From CAZVCG01 sp964649675 (GTDB taxonomy: Bacteria > Pseudomonadota > Alphaproteobacteria > UBA9219): a stretch of DNA of 6,906 nt. The translations under genes and the position numbers were made by a program. Position 1 is the stretch's first letter. Each line of letters opens with the position of its first letter. Location: NCBI GenBank assembly GCA_964649675.1, contig CAZYPX010000098.1, positions 1 through 6,906 of the forward strand, written 5' to 3'. The notes under the pieces were generated by a model. It worked only from the letters and a program-made list of their open reading frames with translations, was not told the DNA's origin and made no database searches. This document shows, piece after piece, positions 1-5,631 of the stretch.

Positions 1-1031
1 GATTCGCGGATTTGCCGGTTAACTTCGTTGCTGAATCCCAAAACCGCCGTCACGAAAGTGCGGAAAGCCGTTCCTCCCGCGCCTCCGCCCTCGATAAGGA
101 ACGAAATGCGAAACGGAACGTCGCTATCGATCAAACGGGCCAGCAATTGCGGAAAAGGCGACGGATCGGCGGGCGCAAGAGTCATATCCACGGACGACCA
201 ATACAGATCGCCTATACGCACGATCGTCGAAGAAACGATCTCGGCGTCGCCCACGCAAAGCTGGCGCCTTATCGGCGGCCATAAAACGTCCGACAAATCC
301 CTGTTGCTGGTGGGCACGCGCGGGATCAAAGGGTCTCCCGGCAAATTCGGCCGCCAATCGTCGTGGGCCAGCAAAGGATAAAGGCTGGTTCGCACCGCGC
401 TCAAGGCCTCATGAACGTTGATGAGTCTTGCCTTGATGGCAACCTCTTCCAAAGCCGCCGTAACGGACGAAACATAGCTTTTGTGGCGCACGCGCAAAGG
501 CTCCAGCGCAGCCATGGGGTACTGCGAGTTCGCCGCAACGACCCATTTTTGCTCCGCCCTTTGACGCTGGGCCGCCTGCATTTCGCTCTTGTTGACCGAC
601 GAAGGCCGCGTCCACAGAACGAAATAGATATCCTCGTGCGCCAAAAACCGCGACAAATGACGATGCCGCTCATTCAGAAGGTCTTCAAGATTCAAGTCCA
701 GCGCCTGAGCAGCGTTGCGGTTGGACTTCATGCCCTTGTCGATGTCGCGCCCGACCATCAAGGGGTCGCGCGCAAAGTAAACCTGCATGGCGTAGCCTTG
801 CCTGTCGAAACGGGCGCCGAGTTTCATCGTCGCCTGTTCCACAAGCCAGCGGTATTCGGCGTCGCCCACGATCTGGCGCGAGCCAAGTATTTTGACGAAG
901 GAAACAAGGGAACCGTCGGGCGCGACGAGCGTCGTCGCGTCATCCGCCGTTTCCAAATAAATAAACGACTCCACCGGCTGCTTCATGGCTAGCATGGCCG
1001 AGGCGATAAGTTCGTCTATGATACCGAGCAT
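1..1031 (-). CDS. dotO: DotO/IcmB (VirB4-like T4BSS ATPase), N-terminal part, cut by window edge
   Basis: The open frame runs from an ATG at 1031 off the left edge (343 codons plus 2 nt), so the Walker motifs expected in the C-terminal half are not visible. DotO/IcmB (TraU in IncI plasmids) is a VirB4-related ATPase of about 1,000 residues that works with DotB at the cytoplasmic base of the secretion machine. The visible part begins MLGIIDELIASAML and continues with family-like segments such as KQPVESFIYLETADD, VAPDGSLVSFVKILGSRQ and FDRQGYAMQVYFARDP. Position directly after dotN matches icmJ-icmB synteny. The start is uncertain: AAGGGA abuts the ATG, too close for a normal Shine-Dalgarno. 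The frame is open further upstream to a TAG near 1197, but I see no other ATG there, only TTG or GTG codons. ATG at 1031 gives the N-terminus expected for the family. Identity is confident and the exact start moderate. Confidence 0.9.
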   Translation of the reverse strand, partial: MLGIIDELIASAMLAMKQPVESFIYLETADDATTLVAPDGSLVSFVKILGSRQIVGDAEYRWLVEQATMKLGARFDRQGYAMQVYFARDPLMVGRDIDKGMKSNRNAAQALDLNLEDLLNERHRHLSRFLAHEDIYFVLWTRPSSVNKSEMQAAQRQRAEQKWVVAANSQYPMAALEPLRVRHKSYVSSVTAALEEVAIKARLINVHEALSAVRTSLYPLLAHDDWRPNLPGDPLIPRVPTSNRDLSDVLWPPIRRQLCVGDAEIVSSTIVRIGDLYWSSVDMTLAPADPSPFPQLLARLIDSDVPFRISFLIEGGGAGGTAFRTFVTAVLGFSNEVNRQIRE

Positions 1032-1069
1032 TCCCTTAACCCAAAGCTGCTGATACCTGATGCCCCGCG

Positions 1070-1159
1070 TCAAAAAAACGGAGGCATGAAAAGCGAAGAC
1101 AAGAACGGACACGCGAAGGAGAACACAGGCAAGGCCAGATTCGCCATACGCTTTGACAT
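1070..1159 (-). CDS. Possible 29-residue hydrophobic small ORF upstream of dotO (doubtful)
   Basis: An ATG at 1159 opens a 29-codon frame ending in TGA at 1070-1072. The product starts MSKRMANLALPVFSF and is rich in Phe, Leu and Pro. AGG lies directly against the first ATG, which is poor spacing for a ribosome site. The second ATG at 1147 has AGGA about 11 nt upstream. The frame ends inside a run of seven T (1072-1078), and a -1 shift there would join it to the open frame that leads into dotO. It may be a chance frame, a leader peptide, or the true dotO N-terminus split by a homopolymer sequence error. I do not recognise the peptide. Confidence 0.15.
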   Translation of the reverse strand: MSKRMANLALPVFSFACPFLSSLFMPPFF

Positions 1160-1246
1160 CCTGTTTTGCTATAGCGGTTTTTTGATGAACAATTAACTAA
1201 TAATATCGCACGGAAGGTTTAAATCGGCCTCCGCACACGCAGGAAA

Positions 1247-1263
1247 AGCGCAAGACCTGCGCT
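1247..1263 (-). terminator. Weak hairpin downstream of dotN, possible partial terminator
   Basis: AGCGCA and TGCGCT form a perfect 6-bp stem around a 5-nt loop, 52 nt after the dotN stop. On the minus strand the last T of the stem runs into three more T before C residues, so the U-tract is short. A second stem (AGGAA/TTCCT, 1268-1280) precedes it. It could slow or partly end transcription before dotO, but it does not meet the standard of a strong intrinsic terminator. Confidence 0.25.
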
Positions 1264-1315
1264 GAAAAGGAATTTTTCCTGAAATTCTGCGGGCTCGGCG
1301 CGTTTTCGGCCGCGA

Positions 1316-2008
1316 TCAGTTTTTGTTCCCGATTTTGGCTTTGACCGAATCAAACAAAGCCTCCCAGGAATCCAGAGGCGTTTTCCCAAATGGACCATCG
1401 GGCGAACGCCAGTAGTTGACGATTTCCGCGAACTTATTAACGTCGCCCTGAGCGGTGCGCACAATCATGCGATCGAGCGGAACGAGCCTGATGCCTTCGA
1501 GCTTTTCCTTGACCGCATCGTATTCGGCGTCGTTCAGGGATTCGAAAAGAACCGTGGCCAGAAGCAAGGGGTCGTCGCTGCCCAGCCTTTTTTTGGCTTC
1601 GGTGCGCCGCGTCATCAAGGCTTCGTGCACATGCTTGGCCGTCGCGGCAAGAGGATGGCCGGACTCCCGCGCGACATAAACGGCGCGCATGACGTGGTTC
1701 AATTCGGCCTGTGTCAATTCAGGAAGCCAGACAAGAACGCCGACGCCGGACATACCCGCCCGATCAAGCGCAAGACAGCTTTCGCAAAACAGGCAGACGG
1801 TGATGAAGTCGTCCTTCACGCCCGAACCGTCAAAACTGGGGATCACGCGCTGATAACGCTGCGCGCGGAAACCGCAACAGCGGCACGCATAGTCGTCACG
1901 CCACAACGTTTTTTCGACGACAGCTTTGAATTTGGAGCGGTTTTTAAAAACCCTCTCCTCGGCTTCCGGCTTGCGCCGGACGCCGAGGGCGATAGGGAGA
2001 AACGACAC
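1316..2008 (-). CDS. dotN: DotN/IcmJ, zinc-binding component of the type IVB coupling complex
   Basis: This is a 230-residue protein, slightly longer than Legionella DotN (about 208 residues). DotN (TraT position in IncI plasmids) belongs to the coupling complex with DotL and DotM on the cytoplasmic side of the inner membrane, and has an HNH-like zinc-binding fold. The cysteine pattern is visible: C42-R-C44-C45-G and C72-L-F-C75-E-S-C78, so two CxxC knuckles (42-45 and 72-75) can ligate zinc, with C44 and C78 extra. A family-like stretch WLPELTQAELNHVMRAVYVA follows at about 94-113. The start is GTG at 2008, supported by AGGA 6 nt upstream. The preceding dotP stop TAG (2017-2019) is part of that TAGGA, leaving 8 nt between the genes and suggesting translational coupling. 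Synteny agrees (dotP before, dotO after). Confidence 0.9.
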   Translation of the reverse strand: MSFLPIALGVRRKPEAEERVFKNRSKFKAVVEKTLWRDDYACRCCGFRAQRYQRVIPSFDGSGVKDDFITVCLFCESCLALDRAGMSGVGVLVWLPELTQAELNHVMRAVYVARESGHPLAATAKHVHEALMTRRTEAKKRLGSDDPLLLATVLFESLNDAEYDAVKEKLEGIRLVPLDRMIVRTAQGDVNKFAEIVNYWRSPDGPFGKTPLDSWEALFDSVKAKIGNKN

Positions 2009-2016
2009 GATAATTC

Positions 2017-2397
2017 CTAGTTAATTGCCGGCATGTTCACGCCGGCGATTGTCCCCCCACCAAAATGCAGAGTCTCAAACGCCGTGTTGACAAGGATCGG
2101 CAACGCCGCCACCGCGCCGCCCGCCAAAAGGCGCGCGATCCCAGGAGCCAGCTTTTCCGACGCCGGGTTTTCGGCGTGCGCCTTCAGCTTCAAAGCGCCG
2201 CTTATGCCCAGCGCCGCGCCCGCCGTAAAAGCGATCGCATTAATCAGCGGGGGCACAGACGCCACGTCCGTTGTGCGAAACGACTCCAAAGATCCACCGA
2301 TGGACTGAGCAAAAGACACATCAGGAATCGCCAAAGCAATTATCGCTGACAAGGCTCCCCATTTAAAGGTTTCTAAAAGGCCTTTTTCCGTATTCAT
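2017..2397 (-). CDS. dotP: DotP/IcmD, second tandem copy
   Basis: This is a 126-residue inner-membrane protein, close to the usual IcmD length of about 132 (TraR in IncI). DotP/IcmD is a small polytopic component required by Dot/Icm systems, and its exact position in the machine is not settled. Residues 12-30 form a hydrophobic N-terminus ending IPDVSFAQ, which looks like a signal peptide cleaved after A30. Two membrane segments follow at about 51-70 (LINAIAFTAG...) and 86-105 (ARLLAGGAVAALPI). The ATG at 2397 is chosen because AAGGAG lies 6 nt upstream; an in-frame TTG at 2418 has no ribosome site and would place that AAGGAG inside the gene. Residues 48-107 are encoded by DNA identical to the first copy, while the N-terminus (25 of 47 residues identical by hand count) and the last 19 residues differ. 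The gap to the first copy is 29 nt. Confidence 0.85.
   Translation of the reverse strand: MNTEKGLLETFKWGALSAIIALAIPDVSFAQSIGGSLESFRTTDVASVPPLINAIAFTAGAALGISGALKLKAHAENPASEKLAPGIARLLAGGAVAALPILVNTAFETLHFGGGTIAGVNMPAIN
2078..2256. repeat. 179-bp direct repeat, copy in second dotP
   Basis: This block matches 2491-2669 base for base (offset 413) on hand alignment. It covers codons for about residues 48-107 of DotP, including both membrane segments. Identity stops sharply at both ends: position 2077 (A) faces 2490 (G), and 2257 (A) faces 2670 (T), after which silent and amino-acid differences are frequent. Confidence 0.95.
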
Positions 2398-2403
2398 GTT
2401 AAA

Positions 2404-2409
2404 CTCCTT
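2404..2409 (-). promoter_or_regulatory. Shine-Dalgarno that fixes the start of the second dotP
   Basis: AAGGAG on the minus strand lies 6 nt before the ATG at 2397. It rules out the upstream TTG at 2418, because the site falls between the two candidate starts. Confidence 0.75.
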
Positions 2410-2426
2410 GATCATCAAAATTCTTG

Positions 2427-2810
2427 TTAGCCCGGGATGGGATCAATGGTCGTGAACCCGACCGCACCCGATGTAAAGTGCAACGTCTGGAACGCCGTGT
2501 TGACAAGGATCGGCAACGCCGCCACCGCGCCGCCCGCCAAAAGGCGCGCGATCCCAGGAGCCAGCTTTTCCGACGCCGGGTTTTCGGCGTGCGCCTTCAG
2601 CTTCAAAGCGCCGCTTATGCCCAGCGCCGCGCCCGCCGTAAAAGCGATCGCATTAATCAGCGGGGGCACTCTGGCAACGTCTTCCGCACGAAACGACGTT
2701 AAAGAAGCACCAACCGATTGAGCAAATGCAGCATCAGGGATCGCGAAGGCAACAACGGCTGCCAGCGTCCCCCATTGAAAAATATCCTTTAACAAAGAAC
2801 CTTTCGTCAT
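2427..2810 (-). CDS. dotP: DotP/IcmD, first tandem copy
   Basis: This is a 127-residue inner-membrane protein of the same family as the following gene. The hydrophobic N-terminus ends IPDAAFAQ (about residues 24-31), consistent with signal peptidase cleavage after A30. Membrane segments lie at about 51-70 and 86-105, and a variable tail of about 20 residues ends TTIDPIPG. The start at 2810 (MTKGSLLKDIF) has GAGGGAG upstream with a 6-nt spacer. A longer version from an ATG at 2870 would add 20 charged residues before the signal peptide and has no ribosome site, so I reject it. It lies after the dotE-like gene, as icmD follows icmC in Legionella. The AT-rich leader upstream suggests a possible internal promoter, but I find no strong -35/-10 pair. 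Which copy is ancestral cannot be told from the window. Confidence 0.87.
   Translation of the reverse strand: MTKGSLLKDIFQWGTLAAVVAFAIPDAAFAQSVGASLTSFRAEDVARVPPLINAIAFTAGAALGISGALKLKAHAENPASEKLAPGIARLLAGGAVAALPILVNTAFQTLHFTSGAVGFTTIDPIPG
2491..2669. repeat. 179-bp direct repeat, copy in first dotP
   Basis: Partner of the block at 2078-2256, identical over all 179 bases and in the same orientation, inside the first dotP gene. Recombination between the two would delete or add a 413-bp unit and leave one intact dotP reading frame. Confidence 0.95.
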
Positions 2811-3029
2811 GTCTTTCTCCCTCGTTTCGCTTATCGTTTCACGACCGTTTCGCGGCCCCTCAAAACTCATGTTATATATTCATAAAGTTCTGCGAAAAAT
2901 TACCAAAAACATAGGCCATTTACAAGATAAACTCTCCTGATATTTTACGCTTTTCATACGTTCTTATTTTCCCCCTCCCCCCCTTAACAAGCGGTTAATT
3001 AGGCTCTCAAATAATTGACCTTCATAAGG
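2811..3029. other. AT-rich spacer between dotE-like gene and first dotP
   Basis: This 219-bp non-coding gap contains, in minus-strand order: a small inverted repeat TTAAC-N5-GTTAA (2984-2998); directly after it a G-rich tract of seven G, one A and five G (2971-2983); an AT-rich stretch to about 2866; and three short direct repeats (2823-2853) just before the dotP ribosome site. Candidate promoter boxes on the minus strand, such as TTGGTA with TATGAA 16 nt later, are weak. No gene or structured RNA is evident. Confidence 0.4.
2823..2853 (-). repeat. Three short direct repeats (GYGAAACG) in the dotP leader
   Basis: On the minus strand GCGAAACG (2846-2853), GTGAAACG (2835-2842) and GCGAAACG (2823-2830) recur at 11- and 12-bp steps, close to one helical turn. 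They sit just upstream of and touching the first dotP ribosome site. Such phasing can mark a regulator site, but three 8-mers could also arise by chance. No regulator is identified. Confidence 0.35.
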
Positions 3030-3995
3030 TTAATTATTATTTACCAAATTCGTGCCGAAAGTCCTGTCAAATATCTCGATCATAAGGCCTATGTTAAGGG
3101 CCATGGTGCCGCCGAGAATGTGGGTTATGCCCTGCGGCACCGTCGCCTGTCCCGCGCCCTCCACAGCGTTTTTGACGATCAGCCACCCGCGGATAAAGGC
3201 GATGGCCCCAATGATCTGGACAAACATGAGTATGGATTTCACGGTCAGGTCCACAGCCGCCGTGTTTACGCCTTCCCCGGCAATCTGGCTCCAATTTATA
3301 AGGGTGGAAAAGTTCCTTATATTTCCCGTATTGAACAGCGTGTTCATCATGGTGGTGAACATGCCAGCAACGGACATAAGAACGGCGCCTATCAAAAGCG
3401 TCGCTATAACGCCTTTGGGGTCTCCGGCCCTGGGATCCGTGCCTGACTTGGCCGCGCGCATAAGACCGCGCGTGACAAAAAACGCGCCCATAACGAAACA
3501 GAGAACCGACAACGCATAGAACATGGGGCCGTGGATGTTCTCCACAAAATTCCGCATCATCTGGTCGAGAGCCACGGCTCCGCCCGTCACCCCGCCGGGA
3601 TCACAACCTTTAACTCCGCCTGGCCCTTGTGGGTTTATATGCAGCGTCTCCTGTAAAACCTTCGCCGTGATCGGAAGCGCCGCGAGCGCGCCGCCGGCCA
3701 GCATATGGCCAACGCCTTTTTGAATGGGGTTTTCGTTCGCGTTATCGGTATGGCGTTTGAGGTAAAGAGCGCCGCGAAAAACAAAAAGCGCACCGATCAC
3801 ATAAGCGATCGCGTTGATTAAAGGCGAAAAGGGCGCGTAATTTCTCTGAAGATTGCAGATAACGGTACCGAGTGTCTGCGCAAAAACCGCGTCGGGCCAA
3901 AGAGCGACAAAGGCCATCGCAAAAAAAGCGACCAGCGTTTGCTCTCTCTCTTGTAAAACACGATTACGGCCAAATCCCCACAGCGCCATTGGCAT
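3030..3995 (-). CDS. dotE: DotE/IcmC with a fused N-terminal DotP-like domain
   Basis: This is a 321-residue polytopic inner-membrane protein in the dotE position between dotF and dotP (TraQ in IncI). Typical IcmC is about 194 residues, so this one is about one IcmD longer. Numbering from the upstream TTG at 3998 (one residue before the chosen start): a signal-like N-terminus (20-40) ends WPDAVFAQ, as in the two DotP proteins. Module 1 (about 59-120) has SPLINAIAYVIGA and HMLAGGALAALPI, closely matching DotP. Module 2 (about 158-222) has YALSVLCFVMGAFFVTRG and LLIGAVLMSVAGM. Module 3 (about 253-315) has SILMFVQIIGAIAFIRG and THILGGTMALNIGLM. Each module is a helix ending in (F/I)xxRG or a similar turn, a polar link, then a Gly-rich helix, so about six helices follow the signal. 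A Gly/Pro linker (122-140) with C132 joins modules 1 and 2; the only other cysteines are C48 and C167. ATG at 3995 is preferred because GGAGG lies 5 nt upstream. A split into separate genes was looked for and no stop or internal ribosome site was noticed at the linker. Confidence 0.8.
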   Translation of the reverse strand: MPMALWGFGRNRVLQEREQTLVAFFAMAFVALWPDAVFAQTLGTVICNLQRNYAPFSPLINAIAYVIGALFVFRGALYLKRHTDNANENPIQKGVGHMLAGGALAALPITAKVLQETLHINPQGPGGVKGCDPGGVTGGAVALDQMMRNFVENIHGPMFYALSVLCFVMGAFFVTRGLMRAAKSGTDPRAGDPKGVIATLLIGAVLMSVAGMFTTMMNTLFNTGNIRNFSTLINWSQIAGEGVNTAAVDLTVKSILMFVQIIGAIAFIRGWLIVKNAVEGAGQATVPQGITHILGGTMALNIGLMIEIFDRTFGTNLVNNN

Positions 3996-4000
3996 CAAGG

Positions 4001-4005
4001 CCTCC
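4001..4005 (-). promoter_or_regulatory. Shine-Dalgarno of the dotE-like gene
   Basis: GGAGG on the minus strand, 5 nt before the ATG at 3995 and only 2 nt before the alternative TTG at 3998. The spacing favours the ATG. Confidence 0.7.
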
Positions 4006-4023
4006 GATTAATAGTCCTGTTAC

Positions 4024-4051
4024 AAAATAACGCGGTTTTTATCACTTTCAA
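4024..4051 (-). promoter_or_regulatory. Candidate sigma-70-type promoter upstream of the dotE-like gene
   Basis: On the minus strand TTGAAA (4046-4051, 5 of 6 to consensus) is followed after 16 bp by TATTTT (4024-4029, 4 of 6), in an AT-rich spacer of 197 bp after dotF. A start of transcription here would give a short leader before the GGAGG and ATG. This is consensus matching by eye only; the cluster may equally be read through from upstream. Confidence 0.3.
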
Positions 4052-4192
4052 AAACTATTATGAGCGCAAAGCTTAAAAAGGCGTTTAATTATCCAAATCC
4101 GCCTCGAACGCGCTTTAACCATGAGCGCCTTCGCGCCTTAGGTCCTCGCGGCGGACTCCCTCATTTTGCCCGAAAATTTTTGTATCGCTTGG

Positions 4193-5503
4193 TTAACGGA
4201 TTCTCCCTTGCGTTCCCACAACGACCCACCCGTCTCCGGACTGTTCTATGGAACGGATCCTGCCGATGCCCTGCAAAGTGTCGCCGACCTGCACATGCTG
4301 AAGCTCTGAGGCTTGGGCGTCTTTCGATACCCACGCCGAGTCAGGCGTTGCGGCCCGCAAGACCCATTTTGGAGATGTGGCTTTGGGAGCCGCCGTCTTG
4401 CGTACAGACGACGTTCTTGCGGGACGGCTAACCGTCGTGGCTTGCCGCGTTTTAGCTTGCCCGACCTCTTTGCGCTCCTCCGTTTCCGAAGGGAAAAGAA
4501 CATTGTCGAGATCTTGCGATGAAAGGCTTACGCCTTTGGCGGTGTCGTCGGCTTGCTCTTTTTTTGCGGCTTTTTGCGGCGCGGCGGCTTCAGGCTTCTT
4601 TTCGGGCGTTTCGGCCAATTTGCGCTCGATCTGCTCCAGACGGCTTTCCAGCGCCGATACGGCCTTTAACAACTCGGCTGATGGGGCGACCGCCTCTATG
4701 CGCGAAGCCAATTGAGCCGTTTGCTGGCTCGTTTGCTCAAGCGCTTTTTTTATCGACTCGATCTCCGTCTCGGCTTCCTTCGCGCTCGGGCTTTGGTGAG
4801 CTTGCGTTTGGACCGCGCCATGAACGGCCGCTGCGGGTTGAGATGCAGGCGGGGCGTGTATCGGGATCTCCGGAGCCGCCGGAGCCAAAGGCGCTTTGTC
4901 GGACGCCGGAGCCACGGTTTCAGGCATCGGCGGCGGCATGATAGGCGTGGTCGTCAACATGCCTGTTTCCGAAGCCTTGTTTCCTTCGGACTTGATCGCG
5001 CTGCTATCCGGCACAGCGTTGCTGGGCACGGCAAAAGCATGACCGGTGGTCGCCGTCGCGCCAGGCACGCCGACATTGTATATTGCAGCGATGTCCGCTT
5101 CCGATGCCGCAGGGGACACCGGAAAATCCGGAAGAGACGTTTCCGCCCCGGATTTCGCATCCTTCGCGTCTTTGCCGTAAAGCGCTTCCATAGGAACCGG
5201 CGCCGGAGATCTGGAGGAACCCGAATCTCCCGAGAACTGCATGTAAGCCAGACCGCCGATAACCAAAGCGATGCCGCCGAGCGTGCCCAGCAAAACGATC
5301 GTCCCCTTTTTCTTGTCGGGACCTTCGCTCACAGCGTACGATTCGGTTTCTTCCAAATGTTCCTCGCCCATGCCGACGGCCGCCTCGTCATGGTCGTGAA
5401 AATCGTCCTCCGGGGGCGAATCCTCCTGCCAGCTTTCCGCCTGAATCTCGCCGTCTTCGGGCAGAGCCGATTCCGTTTCGAAATCTTTTGGATTGTCCGT
5501 CAT
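4193..5503 (-). CDS. dotF: DotF/IcmG, bitopic inner-membrane scaffold protein
   Basis: This 436-residue protein is much longer than Legionella DotF (about 269). DotF spans the inner membrane once and associates with the DotC-DotD-DotG-DotH core complex. The layout fits: an acidic cytoplasmic N-terminus (1-60), a KKK stop before one membrane helix (about 68-88, TIVLLGTLGGIALVIGG), then a periplasmic part. The latter has a long Pro/Ala/Ser-rich low-complexity stretch (about 95-240), a coiled coil (about 243-298, heptad-like LEQTSQQTAQLASRIEAV and ALESRLEQIERKLAE), a Lys/Ala-rich linker, and a compact C-terminal domain (about 378-436) beginning PKWVLRAATPDSAWV and including VQVGDTLQGIGRIRSIE. 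The last domain resembles small beta-rich domains found at the end of DotF/TraP- or PilP-like proteins; this is a resemblance only. The start has GGAG 8 nt upstream. Synteny (dotG before, dotE after) carries much of the assignment because DotF sequences diverge fast. Confidence 0.8.
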   Translation of the reverse strand: MTDNPKDFETESALPEDGEIQAESWQEDSPPEDDFHDHDEAAVGMGEEHLEETESYAVSEGPDKKKGTIVLLGTLGGIALVIGGLAYMQFSGDSGSSRSPAPVPMEALYGKDAKDAKSGAETSLPDFPVSPAASEADIAAIYNVGVPGATATTGHAFAVPSNAVPDSSAIKSEGNKASETGMLTTTPIMPPPMPETVAPASDKAPLAPAAPEIPIHAPPASQPAAAVHGAVQTQAHQSPSAKEAETEIESIKKALEQTSQQTAQLASRIEAVAPSAELLKAVSALESRLEQIERKLAETPEKKPEAAAPQKAAKKEQADDTAKGVSLSSQDLDNVLFPSETEERKEVGQAKTRQATTVSRPARTSSVRKTAAPKATSPKWVLRAATPDSAWVSKDAQASELQHVQVGDTLQGIGRIRSIEQSGDGWVVVGTQGRIR

Positions 5504-5504
5504 C

Positions 5505-5594
5505 TCAAAAACTCCCGCATAAACGATTGCGCCCGAAGGAAAGGCGCCATAACCATGACAAGACCCGCGCTATGATGCCCACCATCAGATTCAT
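5505..5594 (-). CDS. Possible 29-residue small ORF between dotG and dotF
   Basis: ATG at 5594 opens 29 codons ending in TGA at 5505-5507, one base before the dotF ATG. The peptide begins MNLMVGIIARVLSWLWRL and is hydrophobic then basic, with two Trp and a C-terminal RNRLC segment, so it could lie on or in a membrane. The upstream sequence CCGGCGCCGGGTGTTC holds only a GGGTG-like weak ribosome site. The dotF ribosome site lies inside the end of this frame, the arrangement expected for translational coupling, but also for a chance frame in a spacer. The family is not recognised. Confidence 0.2.
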   Translation of the reverse strand: MNLMVGIIARVLSWLWRLSFGRNRLCGSF

Positions 5595-5631
5595 GAACAC
5601 CCGGCGCCGGAAGCGGCACTTTAAGGTTTCA

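Larger units (their letters stand above)
1032..1315. other. Spacer between dotN and dotO
   Basis: This is the longest gap in an otherwise compact cluster. The dotN-proximal part is GC-richer and holds two small hairpins (1247-1263 and 1268-1280). The part around 1160-1206 is AT-rich and, read on the minus strand, contains a TATTAT hexamer (1200-1205) resembling a -10 box, without a convincing -35 partner. Read together, a weak terminator followed by AT-rich DNA could mean that dotO has its own promoter. I see no RNA gene or second well-supported gene here. Confidence 0.4.

Noticed and set aside
363..992. 209-codon plus-strand frame
   Set aside because: Antisense to dotO, whose minus-strand frame is open through the edge and matches the family. 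No recognisable domain and no good ribosome site seen.
1625..2020. 131-codon plus-strand frame
   Set aside because: Antisense to dotN, which has its zinc cysteines and family motifs in the minus-strand frame.
2078..2669. Repeat pair as a CRISPR array or mobile element
   Set aside because: Only two copies of a 179-bp block, inside coding frames, without transposase, terminal inverted repeats or target duplications.
2065..2702. Two similar plus-strand Arg-rich frames that look like a duplicated gene
   Set aside because: They are similar only because they lie antisense to the duplicated dotP core.
2811..2870. N-terminal extension of the first dotP from an ATG at 2870
   Set aside because: No ribosome site, and it would put 20 charged residues before a signal-like N-terminus. 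ATG at 2810 has a GAGGGAG with a 6-nt spacer.
2984..2998. Inverted repeat TTAAC-N5-GTTAA as a dotE terminator
   Set aside because: Only 5 AT-rich base pairs, and on the minus strand it is followed by G residues rather than T.
4712..5575. 287-codon plus-strand frame
   Set aside because: It is very rich in Arg and lies antisense to dotF, whose frame has a clear membrane helix, coiled coil, ribosome site and synteny. It is a shadow of GC-rich codon use.
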